Assembly (NCBI GenBank): GCA_034438135.1
Contig: DAOTTL010000295.1
Location: 1 to 10,509, forward strand
Direction of reading: 5' to 3'
DNA length: 10,509 nucleotides
Source: Paraktedonobacter sp034438135
Lineage (GTDB): Bacteria > Chloroflexota > Ktedonobacteria > Ktedonobacterales > Ktedonobacteraceae
Shown here: piece after piece, positions 1 to 6,648 of the stretch
Layout of the letters: the number at the start of each line of letters is the position of its first letter
Numbering within the stretch: position 1 is the stretch's first letter
Notes under the pieces: model-generated
What the model was told of the DNA's origin: nothing
Database searches by the model: none
Seen by the model: only the letters and a program-made list of their open reading frames with translations
Translations under genes and position numbers: made by a program

Positions 1-226
1 TTTCCAGTGTGAACGAAGAAGGATGCGGATGTCGGCCACAGTACTCTAGCAATTTCAATTGCTGGCGTTGCTGGTCCAGCGTAAAGAGCAAAGCCAGGCG
101 AGCACCACAGCTTTTGCGTGCATAGTTCAGCAACATTGCTCGTCCGTGAGCTATCGGCATGACCTGTTGCAATCGTGCAACCAGGCTTAAGAGGTTCTGT
201 GACGACACTACACATTTCTCTCCCAT
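1..226 (-). CDS. Partial gene, N-terminus of a probable GAF-type sensor/signalling protein
   Basis: An open minus-strand frame starts at an ATG (224-226) and runs off the left edge, giving 75 residues without a stop. The protein begins MGEKCVVSSQNLL and continues with a helix (LVARLQQVMPIAHGRAMLL) and then strand-like text, CGARLALLFTLDQQRQQLKLL. A helix followed by 'a-LLFTLD-xxxxL-LL' is the usual opening of a GAF-type sensor domain, where a cofactor or ligand pocket precedes a kinase, phosphatase or cyclase output. That assignment is inference, because the output domain lies outside the window. The ATG has no clear ribosome binding site. A GTG at 206-208 in the same frame is preceded by GGGAGAG with a 9-nt spacer and may be the real start, giving a protein 6 residues shorter. 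The 38-bp palindrome at 308-386 lies upstream of it. Confidence 0.55.
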   Translation of the reverse strand, partial: MGEKCVVSSQNLLSLVARLQQVMPIAHGRAMLLNYARKSCGARLALLFTLDQQRQQLKLLEYCGRHPHPSSFTLE

Positions 227-307
227 ACGAATTGATTGACGCCGAGGTAAAAGCTTTGAGCGATTTATCCTGTCTTCATCATACACAACACAAAAAACCC
301 ATAGTTG

Positions 308-386
308 TTTAAAAGTAAGCATAAATGGCTGAGTTTGTAAGCTGCGAAGCAGCTTACAAACTCAGCCATTTATGCTTACTTTTAAA
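308..386. repeat. 38-bp perfect inverted repeat with GAA loop
   Basis: The left arm (308-345) and right arm (349-386) are exact reverse complements over 38 bp, separated only by GAA. The arms begin TTTAAAAGTAAGC and end GCTTACTTTTAAA, so each strand would give a hairpin whose 3' arm ends in a T-tract. That is the form of a bidirectional terminator. It lies downstream of the minus-strand membrane protein gene that ends at 492 and upstream of the minus-strand partial gene. The stem is far longer than an ordinary intrinsic terminator, so a mobile-element remnant or a stable RNA or cruciform structure is also possible. Confidence 0.85.
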
Positions 387-392
387 GGAAGG

Positions 393-409
393 GCGGCTTT
401 GCAAGCCGC
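393..409. repeat. GCGGCTT-type hairpin (dispersed copy 1)
   Basis: This is a 7-bp stem GCGGCTT / AAGCCGC around TGC, immediately right of the long palindrome. The same stem with a GCA loop recurs at 10307-10323, next to a copy of repeat module A. A related GGCTT...AAGCC stem sits in module B at about 1169-1186. The recurrence suggests a member of the local repeat family rather than a gene-specific signal. Confidence 0.55.
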
Positions 410-440
410 AGAAAAGATAGGGATGATTCCTATGTTCTTC

Positions 441-459
441 CTGTCGTCGAAAGCGACAG
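441..459. other. Small hairpin downstream of the 168-aa gene
   Basis: CTGTCG (441-446) pairs with CGACAG (454-459) around a 7-nt loop. It lies about 35 nt past the stop codon of the minus-strand membrane protein gene. No T-run follows on either strand, so it is not a typical intrinsic terminator. It may stabilise the 3' end of the transcript. Confidence 0.35.
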
Positions 460-491
460 AGGGAAAAGCGAGAAAAACCTATGCTTCTTAA

Positions 492-998
492 TTAATGAGA
501 GACGGCTGGTTCAGCCTGATGCTGGTGCGTCTCTAGATCTTCCAGAGAGAGCAAGGCTCTTGCATTTGTATCGGAAAGGGCTTTATCCGTATCAGGATCA
601 AAAACGATCTTATCTCGTGAGCAATAGAGCAAGCGATTCCAGTTAGCCATGGCTTTATCCCAGGTAGAGTAACGTCTTCGGTTCTGTTCATCGGCCTGAC
701 CAAGGCTGCGAACGGCCAGAAAGGAGAGAACCAGGGCCGTCACAATAACGGCCAGAGTTAATCCCATCTGAATCCAGGAAAAACTTCCCGTTGAGAGCAT
801 AACCAGAACAAGAAATGACCCGATCCCCACCAGAACCATTCCAACGGAGAGATACTTCATCATCGATGCCCTTGCCTGAGGCAGCGGAGGGGGCGCGAAA
901 CGACTCTCACCGGTTTTATAAATTACCTTTAATTTGTTCACCTGATCTGTCTGATGGCACACTGGGCAGGCAGGGAGTTGTTTGCTGGATGAGACCAT
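492..998 (-). CDS. Small two-helix membrane protein with N-terminal CxxC motif, function unknown
   Basis: This 168-residue protein starts with a short cytoplasmic or zinc-ribbon-like segment, ACPVCHQTDQV (residues 10-20). A Pro-rich stretch (FAPPPLPQ, about 34-41) follows. Two hydrophobic helices lie at about 48-69 and 75-96. The C-terminal soluble tail contains WNRLLYCSRDKIVFDPD at about 119-136. The early CPVC pair and the late YCSRD cysteine look like the two halves of a split zinc ribbon, the second half having lost a cysteine. This is inference. The ATG at 996-998 is supported by a strong AAGGAGG (1009-1015) with a 10-nt spacer. The gene stands alone on the minus strand with structured DNA on both sides. 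I do not recognise a function. Membrane anchoring with a metal-binding or regulatory role is the most that can be said. Confidence 0.8.
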   Translation of the reverse strand: MVSSSKQLPACPVCHQTDQVNKLKVIYKTGESRFAPPPLPQARASMMKYLSVGMVLVGIGSFLVLVMLSTGSFSWIQMGLTLAVIVTALVLSFLAVRSLGQADEQNRRRYSTWDKAMANWNRLLYCSRDKIVFDPDTDKALSDTNARALLSLEDLETHQHQAEPAVSH

Positions 999-1015
999 AA
1001 GTCAAAAACCTCCTT

Positions 1016-1033
1016 GTTCGCCAGATGACGAAC
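1016..1033 (-). promoter_or_regulatory. Hairpin abutting the ribosome binding site of the 168-aa gene
   Basis: GTTCG (1016-1020) and CGAAC (1029-1033) form a 5-bp stem with an 8-nt loop. The stem ends directly at the AAGGAGG ribosome binding site (1009-1015) on the minus strand. It could hold the site in single-stranded form or protect the 5' end. The AT-rich stretch behind it (1040-1070), with TATAAC-like text at 1044-1049, is the likely promoter zone, but I see no well-spaced -35 box. Confidence 0.3.
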
Positions 1034-1166
1034 ACCGAATACTGTTATAATTTAACCTTTATACTACATTGTGAATGTTTGGACAAGAGGTAGACGCAAG
1101 AGCTTTCTTCTTCTTCTTATTGTAGTCCTGACTCTATGGAATTTCAATGAGCAATTTTTGAGCATC

Positions 1167-1262
1167 CAGGGCTTCGCAAAAGCCGCGCTTCCCCCCATCC
1201 GTCCTTTTTGGATAATTGATGGCAGCTCGACTGCGCTGCCATCAACCATCTTATGCTCCTGG
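1167..1262 (+). repeat. Dispersed repeat module B, copy 1, with 11-bp hairpin
   Basis: The segment starts CAGGGCTTCGCAAAAGCCGC, continues with a C-rich run and TCCTTTTTGGAT, and then forms a perfect 11-bp hairpin (TTGATGGCAGC 1216-1226 / GCTGCCATCAA 1235-1245). It ends near CTCCTGGGA. The opening recurs at 8796 (CAGGGTTTCGCAAAAGTCG) and 6806 (CAGGGTTTCTCAAACGTTG). The internal CGACTGCGCTGCCA recurs at 6869-6882, followed in both copies by a TCTGGGA-type end. It joins directly onto module A at 1263. Confidence 0.65.
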
Positions 1263-1381
1263 GACTCTGTTGCTGCATGCGCTTCGTGGGCGAATGGCCC
1301 CGTCCCCCCATGCTTTTTTGAGGCATTTCGGCACAGCTCAGTCGTGCTGCGCCCGCAATGCCTCTTTTCTTCTTTTAGGGT
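1263..1381 (-). repeat. Dispersed structured repeat module A, copy 1 (reverse orientation)
   Basis: Read on the minus strand, it begins ACCCTAAAAGAAGAAAAGAGG and forms a 45-nt imperfect hairpin (1320-1364). It continues CTCAAAAAAGCATGGGG, GGCCATTCG and GCAACAGAGTC. The same flanks occur in the same order at 8880-8998 and 10327-10443. In this copy the outer 8 bp (GAGGCATT/AATGCCTC) are intact, and an inner 8-bp stem (GGCGCAGC with GCTGTGCC, one G-T pair) is offset by a small internal loop. The 574-bp gap 999-1572 is filled mainly by this repeat and module B. I see no convincing gene in the gap. Confidence 0.75.
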
Positions 1382-1572
1382 AGCTTGCCAGACATTCCTA
1401 TCACGAACTGAACCTTCCCTTCGTTCCCGTTTTCAGACTGGGAAGAACCGAATAAAATGCCCCCACAAAAAGTCCTCTGGCTACTGACATACTGTTGTCA
1501 CTGAGATCTGGCATACTTCTTTTGTCAAAGGAAAACACTGATTAACTAAAGAAAAAAAGAGGAGTTTCAAAA

Positions 1573-1926
1573 ATGATTTCAGGTTTGAATTTTGTGCTGA
1601 TCCATGTTTCGAGTGTCACCAACGTTCTACCCTTTTATACAGAAAAACTACATCTTGAAGTTGAGTCCCAGGGACCTGACTTTGTACAGTTTAAACAACC
1701 CGGTGGCCAGGGAGCGATCTTCGCCCTTTCAGCCGATGGACTTAATGATCCCATCGCTAATGCTGAACTATGGTGGTATGTAGACAATGCTGAGGCTACG
1801 TTGGCCGATCTTCAGCAGCAGGATGTCACGATCGTAGATCCTCTGACCGATATGCCGTTTGGGCGCACCTTTACTATTCAGGATCCTGAGGGACATAAGA
1901 TGTATATGTTGCAGTCAGCTCGTTAA
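1573..1926 (+). CDS. VOC-family (glyoxalase/bleomycin-resistance fold) protein
   Basis: The 117-residue length is that of a single-domain VOC protein. Such proteins pair beta-alpha-beta-beta-beta modules and usually bind a divalent metal to act on small organic substrates or bind antibiotics. Visible landmarks are a first strand with His11 (FVLIHVSS), the helix LPFYTEKLHL (19-28) typical of the family, a central strand with Glu65 (AELWWYVDN), and the closing DPEGHKMYMLQ (104-114) with Glu106. His11, Glu65 and Glu106 sit where VOC metal ligands are usually found. That supports a metal-dependent enzyme, but the substrate cannot be read from sequence. The ATG is preceded by AAGAGGAG (1557-1564) with an 8-nt spacer. 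The gene is monocistronic and ends 8 nt before a strong terminator. Bleomycin-type resistance, dioxygenase and isomerase activities all remain open. Confidence 0.9.
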   Translation: MISGLNFVLIHVSSVTNVLPFYTEKLHLEVESQGPDFVQFKQPGGQGAIFALSADGLNDPIANAELWWYVDNAEATLADLQQQDVTIVDPLTDMPFGRTFTIQDPEGHKMYMLQSAR

Positions 1927-1934
1927 ATAATGAG

Positions 1935-1985
1935 AAGAGAGGGCCTGTCTGTCGGTGCAATTGCCCGCCAGACAGGCCCTCTCTT
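1935..1985. terminator. Bidirectional intrinsic terminator between convergent transcripts
   Basis: A perfect 17-bp stem (1935-1951 with 1969-1985, AAGAGAGGGCCTGTCTG and its complement) closes a 17-nt loop that can itself form about 5 further pairs. On the plus strand it is followed by CCTCTTCTTATTGT. On the minus strand it is followed by a CTCATTATTT stretch. It lies 8 nt after the VOC gene and 7 nt after the 381-aa gene, so it probably ends both. Confidence 0.85.
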
Positions 1986-1992
1986 CCTCTTC

Positions 1993-3138
1993 TTATTGTA
2001 ATTCAATTGAGCCTGCCAGCAAAAGGCTGGTGGCTGCCGCGCATGGGAGTTGAGCGTTGGGACCAATGGCCGCTTGTGTGACAGAAAATGTGTTACTTAG
2101 AGCACTACTGAGTTCTGCGTTCAATAGCTGTTCTATATTCTGATTGTACTGGTTCAGTGGGAAAGTGATCAGATTGTGCAGGATGTGCAGATCAGTTTTT
2201 ACGATGTGGACCAGAAGATGCCCGCCTGAGGCTGTTGGTACCAGGGTAGAGACTGCATTTCCGATGTCGATTCCATGCCAGTAAATGTCGTCGGAAGTCA
2301 TGATATTGCTGCCCTGGACGCTTACTTGAATCTTCTGGGCTGTCAGACTGCTGCTAATTTGTAGCGTACCCATAGCGCTGCCCAGACGTGCCAGTGAAGA
2401 GGCTGGAATCTCAATGTATGATCCTGGTGTTGAAGAGGCATTCTCTGCTTGATTTGCAGAAGTGTTCGCCTCCTGGTAGGAGAGTCTAGTCGTCGTATGC
2501 GAGGACTGGCCAGAGGTCTGACCGTTCAGCGAGATCGGAAAGGTCAGGTTCATTTCCAACTCTGACACCCCGCAGGTGGAGCTAGGAGCGATGCTATTGA
2601 GCGTTCCAGCGGGGAGATGAAAAGTGGTCAGGGGACCGCTGACGAGCGTTGAGCCATTTTTTATGGGTAATGCGCTCACCTGGATCGTTGAGGCGTTCAG
2701 GACGCTGAAACCGATGAGTATACTGGTCGTGATCGGTTTTGGATCTCCAGGGTAGAGACTGATTTTGACAGTCGCCAGGAGACCGTGAGCCTGGGGGGTC
2801 AGACGTTGCAATGTCACGGAGGGTTGTAGCAACGTATTGGCCATCTGAGAGGCCCAACCTTGATCCTGCTGCGGCAACGTTCTCACCATACTGGTGATGG
2901 CATTGCCGATTATTTTGGGCAATTGCTGATTGATATTGCTCTGAAATATGGGCTGCAACATCGTACCTGTGAGATAGGCATTCACAGAGATAGATGTTGC
3001 GGCGCTATTCCTGGTGACGTGCGGAGCCGGAGATGTGGACAGAGCAAGTACCTGTCCTGATCCAAGCAGCAGGACGCAGAACGCGAGCGCGATCAGGAGT
3101 GCACTTCCTACTATCTGGAAACGACGTTTCGTGCGCAT
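1993..3138 (-). CDS. Secreted protein related to the C-terminal domain of the neighbouring MFS transporter; possible lipid-binding (DUF2993/LmeA-like) fold
   Basis: The 381-residue protein has a classic signal peptide: MRTKRRF, a hydrophobic core 9-27, and a cleavage-like VLA at 30-32. No lipobox or second membrane helix follows, so it is exported and released or wall-held. The mature part is rich in Ser, Thr and Asn and strand-like. It contains only two later cysteines (Cys189, Cys366), which could pair. Two stretches match the transporter's C-terminal domain by eye. About 108-164 (VTLQRLTPQAHGLLATVKI...) resembles the transporter's 754-811. The end, about 335-378 (NIEQLLNAELSSAL...LPC...LLLAGSIE), resembles 825-871, with Cys366 opposite Cys858. 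An amphipathic N-terminal helix plus long strands is what I would expect of a DUF2993/LmeA-like lipid-binding domain, but that name is inference. The ATG follows GGGAAGG (3145-3151) by 6 nt, 18 nt after the transporter's stop, so it is the third gene of the operon. Confidence 0.85.
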   Translation of the reverse strand: MRTKRRFQIVGSALLIALAFCVLLLGSGQVLALSTSPAPHVTRNSAATSISVNAYLTGTMLQPIFQSNINQQLPKIIGNAITSMVRTLPQQDQGWASQMANTLLQPSVTLQRLTPQAHGLLATVKISLYPGDPKPITTSILIGFSVLNASTIQVSALPIKNGSTLVSGPLTTFHLPAGTLNSIAPSSTCGVSELEMNLTFPISLNGQTSGQSSHTTTRLSYQEANTSANQAENASSTPGSYIEIPASSLARLGSAMGTLQISSSLTAQKIQVSVQGSNIMTSDDIYWHGIDIGNAVSTLVPTASGGHLLVHIVKTDLHILHNLITFPLNQYNQNIEQLLNAELSSALSNTFSVTQAAIGPNAQLPCAAATSLLLAGSIELQ

Positions 3139-3156
3139 AGAATACCTTCCCTTAAC

Positions 3157-5859
3157 CTAACCAGGTAATAAATTATTGAGATTAACCGGCTTCGTAAAGC
3201 AGAGCGGCACAGGCTTTGGCTGAGCCGCGATCCCCTGAATAGGCGGTGCTGAGATGAGGAGGACCAGCATCTGCTCCCCTTTTCCGCATGCTATTGTCGA
3301 ACTGGTGGAGACGGAAACTAGCCTGGCACCTTTTAGCTGACTGTGCAGTGCTGGCATAACGGTTGTTAGTAAGAGCTGATTGAGCGCACTCTGCATGTTT
3401 ATGGCAGCTGTGGCCCCGGCATCGAGTCCATCGCGTCTGACGCGCAGGACTCTGAGTTGCAGATTCTGCTGTCCATCCATTCCAAGTGCTGAATCTATCT
3501 CTATCGGCATCACGCGATGAATTCCACCTGTATTGATGTTCAGATCGAGTGTCAGAACAAGACCATCTCCGGCTGTAGGATAGGTCTGTATGTTGGTCAG
3601 GGTACCGCCGCTCACACCCAGTTGGGAGACAAAGATCGAAGTGAGTGCGGTACTGTTGAGTCCCAATGCGATCATACGTGGACCAGAGATGGGACTTGGG
3701 GTCGCTGTGGGATTACTGATAGCCTGGGTACCTGGAGCTGCACTTGCGCTCGGAGCAGAGGTTGGCCAGAACCACATGGCGAGCAGACTTCCGCCAATGA
3801 GCAGTGCGATGAGCGCGATAATCGCGACGATCAATAATCGACGACGTTTGCGCTTGCCTCTTCTCAATACTTGCGTCTTATCATCGGGATCGAGTGGAGG
3901 AACAGCTGCTCCCACCAGGGTGGTCTCTTCAGCCATCGTCACGGCATTGGCATCAGCCTCTTCTTCTGCTACCTGAAGAGACTCAGCCTCTTCGGCAGGT
4001 TTTGTGCCCCAGAGGAAGAGGGCTGGCACCATAGCAAGTAGACAGATGATCATCGTCACAAAGAAGATTGAGCTATAGACCGTATGGGCCGATTTGATCA
4101 GGTGGACCGCATAGTCCTGTGCCCACTTGCCAAATTGTGCTGCCGTTGCTGAGGTTGGCAGTGAAGGAAACTGCGCAGCCAGTTGTTTAAAGTATGCCAG
4201 ACCCCAGGAGGTCAGTCCTGCCAGACCCAGAATCATACCCACCATACGCAGCGCGGTCACAATGGCCGATCCCATGCCAGCCTGGTTCGTTTTTACGGCG
4301 TTAATCGCGGTTGTACTGATGGGTGCAATCACCAGACCAAAGCCCAGGCCAGTGGTCAGTGTACTGATCGTAATCTGCGTCCAGTCCACCGTCACTGACC
4401 AGCGGCTCATCAGATAGAAGCCCGTCGCCGCAAACAGAAGTCCAACTATGCCAGTCAGACGACAGGAGAGACGACCACAGAGCCAGCCGCCCAGGAGAGC
4501 ACCTACCGGAATCATCGCCGTCATACGCAATAGTGCCAATCCGCTTACCAGCGCGGTATCGGACGAAGGGACCTGCTGACTGTAGACTGTATCCACAAAG
4601 AGAGGAATATCAGCCATGGCGATGATCAGGGCTGCTCCTATCAAGAGGCTGACCAGCGAGGCTGCAACAAACGGCAGCCGCGTAAAAAGTGCCAGATCGA
4701 TCACTGGCCAGTGAGTTTTGCGTGCCAGCGTTAATCGAGGGCGTTTAAAGAGCGAGATGCGCGGTGAGCGCCAGATTTTGAGCCTTCCAAGCAGAATAAA
4801 GAGAACCAGAAAGATCACTGCCAGGGCCAGAGAGACCGGGTTATTCTGTGGAGCACTGCCATTGGAAAGAGCGGGACCCAGTTCCGTTCCCTGTTGAGCG
4901 AGACCCAGGCTGAGACAGGTCAGAGCCAGTCCCAACAGGATAGCGCCCAACCAATCGATCCCTTCATGTAAGCGCTTATTTTTGGGAGTGAAGAGAGAAA
5001 CCCCAACCATTAGTGCTATAACAATCGGCACATTCAGAAAGAAAATGTAGGTCCAGCCGAGCGTCTGCACAATCAGCGCCCCATAGAGAGGTCCAACCAC
5101 ACCGCCAGCCTCGGTCACCGCACCAATAATGCCAAGAGCCACGCCCAGGCGTTTCCGTCCATACGTGTCACTCACAATCGCCATAGCCACCGGTACAATT
5201 GCGCCACCGCCAATTGCCTGCACAAAACGCGCACTGATCAGCCATGTCAGACCTTGTGAGGAGGTATCGATACCAAAGCTATTAAGAAAACTGATATCCA
5301 GGGATTGACCCAACATAGGAGCTAACCCACAGAAAACAGAGCCTACTCCGAAGATAGAGAGACAGATCAACATAACGCGCCTGCGTCCGAAAATATCCGA
5401 GACGCGGCCCATAAGTGGCATCGCAATCACAAAACCGAGCAAATAGGCACTGATAATCCAGGCTGCATGATCGAGCTGGGTAATCGATATATTAATACCA
5501 GGATCAGCAATAATCTTTGGAAGGGCAGTCACCACCACCGTCTCATCCATAGATGTAATAAAAACGCTGGCACAGGCTACAAATAGGGTCGCGCCCACTA
5601 ACCGTTTGCTCGCACGGGTACGAGCATCGGTTAGGGGCGTAGCAAGTTCTGGTAGTTTACGGGTAATTTGAGAGTGTTGAGAATTGGTTGATACAGTAGG
5701 CTCGGATCCTGAAGGGTCGTCAGCGGCCTCTGTTTGTGCATCCGGGTTCGTAGCGTAAGGCGATGCCTGAAAATCGCGCTTGCGCATTCGCACAGATGTC
5801 TCCTTATCGTCTTCTAGTGTGTACATACATATGTCCCCCATACGAAGACCAATCGGCAT
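3157..5859 (-). CDS. DHA2-type MFS transporter (P55/Rv1410c-like) fused to a 15th helix and an extracytoplasmic C-terminal domain
   Basis: The protein has 900 residues, whereas 14-helix MFS exporters are usually about 450-550. Residues 1-85 are a hydrophilic cytoplasmic tail. About 86-617 hold 14 membrane helices with DHA2 hallmarks: MDETVVVTALPKI (104-116, motif D1 region), GRVSDIFGRRRV (151-162, motif A), RFVQAIGGGA (211-220, motif B) and GAVTEAGGVVGPLYG (246-260, antiporter motif C). An acidic stretch (620-646) and a basic patch (RRGKRKRRR, 666-674) precede helix 15 (675-697). A Ser/Pro/Thr linker (698-725) and a soluble domain (726-900, Cys858 and Cys887) follow. By the positive-inside rule this domain is outside. 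It resembles the next gene product. With the LprG-like lipoprotein directly upstream, the mycobacterial LprG-P55 lipid/drug export pair is the best model. The chosen ATG has GAGGA at 10 nt. A later in-frame ATG (5785-5787) with AAGGAG at 12 nt is an alternative start. Confidence 0.92.
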   Translation of the reverse strand: MPIGLRMGDICMYTLEDDKETSVRMRKRDFQASPYATNPDAQTEAADDPSGSEPTVSTNSQHSQITRKLPELATPLTDARTRASKRLVGATLFVACASVFITSMDETVVVTALPKIIADPGINISITQLDHAAWIISAYLLGFVIAMPLMGRVSDIFGRRRVMLICLSIFGVGSVFCGLAPMLGQSLDISFLNSFGIDTSSQGLTWLISARFVQAIGGGAIVPVAMAIVSDTYGRKRLGVALGIIGAVTEAGGVVGPLYGALIVQTLGWTYIFFLNVPIVIALMVGVSLFTPKNKRLHEGIDWLGAILLGLALTCLSLGLAQQGTELGPALSNGSAPQNNPVSLALAVIFLVLFILLGRLKIWRSPRISLFKRPRLTLARKTHWPVIDLALFTRLPFVAASLVSLLIGAALIIAMADIPLFVDTVYSQQVPSSDTALVSGLALLRMTAMIPVGALLGGWLCGRLSCRLTGIVGLLFAATGFYLMSRWSVTVDWTQITISTLTTGLGFGLVIAPISTTAINAVKTNQAGMGSAIVTALRMVGMILGLAGLTSWGLAYFKQLAAQFPSLPTSATAAQFGKWAQDYAVHLIKSAHTVYSSIFFVTMIICLLAMVPALFLWGTKPAEEAESLQVAEEEADANAVTMAEETTLVGAAVPPLDPDDKTQVLRRGKRKRRRLLIVAIIALIALLIGGSLLAMWFWPTSAPSASAAPGTQAISNPTATPSPISGPRMIALGLNSTALTSIFVSQLGVSGGTLTNIQTYPTAGDGLVLTLDLNINTGGIHRVMPIEIDSALGMDGQQNLQLRVLRVRRDGLDAGATAAINMQSALNQLLLTTVMPALHSQLKGARLVSVSTSSTIACGKGEQMLVLLISAPPIQGIAAQPKPVPLCFTKPVNLNNLLPG

Positions 5860-5877
5860 TATCCGCTCGTCCTCACC

Positions 5878-6648
5878 CTATATTGTTGGCGCTACGATAT
5901 TGAGACTCTCATTATATTTCGATATAAAGAACGTTCGACTGGTCTGAGAAGTGTCACCGGTCGTCGCCTGTCCCACGACACTGACTTCGTAGGGAAGTCC
6001 GTCGTCCTGGCCAGCCCAGATACTCGTCTTGAGCATCGTTCCCTTGGGTACGCCACCGCCAGTAAAGAACGCCAGATCTTGAGCGTTCAATAGACCATCA
6101 ACTCTCCAGCAGGAGACTCCATTGACGGTATCCGCAGTTGGTCCGGTAACGTTCTGCAATTTCCCTGCCAACGAGATAATACCAGTATCGGGATTTGTTA
6201 ATGTTCGTGGATCAAGTACACCTTTGACCACACGCCATTGGCCAGTGATAGGATCGGTAATATACTGGTTTGGGCCAATGCTGATCAGATTGACCGTCAC
6301 GGCCTGACCAGAAAGCTGTACGCTGGCCTGAGCACGTAGTTTATCAGGCATCAATACATCGCCGTCCGCGTTGGTAATCAGGACTGGTGCAGTACCGGCG
6401 GTACCAAGGTTTGCTGTTTTCATTAATACATGAAAGGAAGAGACCGCATGAAAATTTTTCTGAACAGTGCTTAAAATCTGTTGTGCGGTGGGCTTTGGAC
6501 CAGGACCGCTAGTGGTCACCGTTTTGTGCTGCCAGGGGGCAGTGCAACTCGCGCATAACAGCGCCAGAACGGTACAAAGGAGAAGAATGGCCAGCATCCC
6601 TCGTCGAGAATGAATGTGAATGCGTGCTGAGCGAGCAAACGCGTGCAT
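5878..6648 (-). CDS. LppX/LprA/LprF/LprG-family lipoprotein, probable lipid carrier
   Basis: The protein has 256 residues from the ATG at 6646-6648. That start has GGGGAGG (6658-6664) at a 9-nt spacer. An upstream in-frame TTG (6664-6666) would overlap the binding site and is less likely. The signal peptide has Arg-rich MHAFARSARIHIHSRRG, a hydrophobic core 18-32 and a lipobox-like CAS-Cys35, slightly unusual in having Cys at -3. The mature domain follows the LppX/LprAFG pattern: QILSTVQKNFHAVSSFHV (57-74), DGDVLMPDKLRAQ (95-107), GQWRVV (136-141), LDPRTLTNPDTGI (145-157), NGVSCWRVDG (176-185), a GGVPKGTMLKTSIWAG strand (198-213) and a closing FFISKYNESLNIVAPT (240-255). In mycobacteria LprG binds triacylated lipids in a hydrophobic cavity and works with the MFS pump P55. 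The transporter gene begins 18 nt downstream. I am confident of the family; the ligand is unknown. Confidence 0.88.
   Translation of the reverse strand: MHAFARSARIHIHSRRGMLAILLLCTVLALLCASCTAPWQHKTVTTSGPGPKPTAQQILSTVQKNFHAVSSFHVLMKTANLGTAGTAPVLITNADGDVLMPDKLRAQASVQLSGQAVTVNLISIGPNQYITDPITGQWRVVKGVLDPRTLTNPDTGIISLAGKLQNVTGPTADTVNGVSCWRVDGLLNAQDLAFFTGGGVPKGTMLKTSIWAGQDDGLPYEVSVVGQATTGDTSQTSRTFFISKYNESLNIVAPTI

Noticed and set aside
1167..1381. CRISPR array or insertion sequence in the repeat-rich gaps
   Set aside because: Repeats are dispersed, few, variable and hairpin-centred, without regular spacers. There is no transposase reading frame or terminal repeat with target duplication in the window.
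1071..1487. Plus-strand 138-codon open frame with a hydrophobic N-terminus
   Set aside because: It runs through repeat modules B and A, starts at GTG without a ribosome binding site, and its composition is that of translated repeat DNA.
3517..4417. Several plus-strand open frames antisense to the transporter gene
   Set aside because: They are shadows of a long, well-supported coding sequence with MFS motifs. None has a start signal or recognisable protein pattern.
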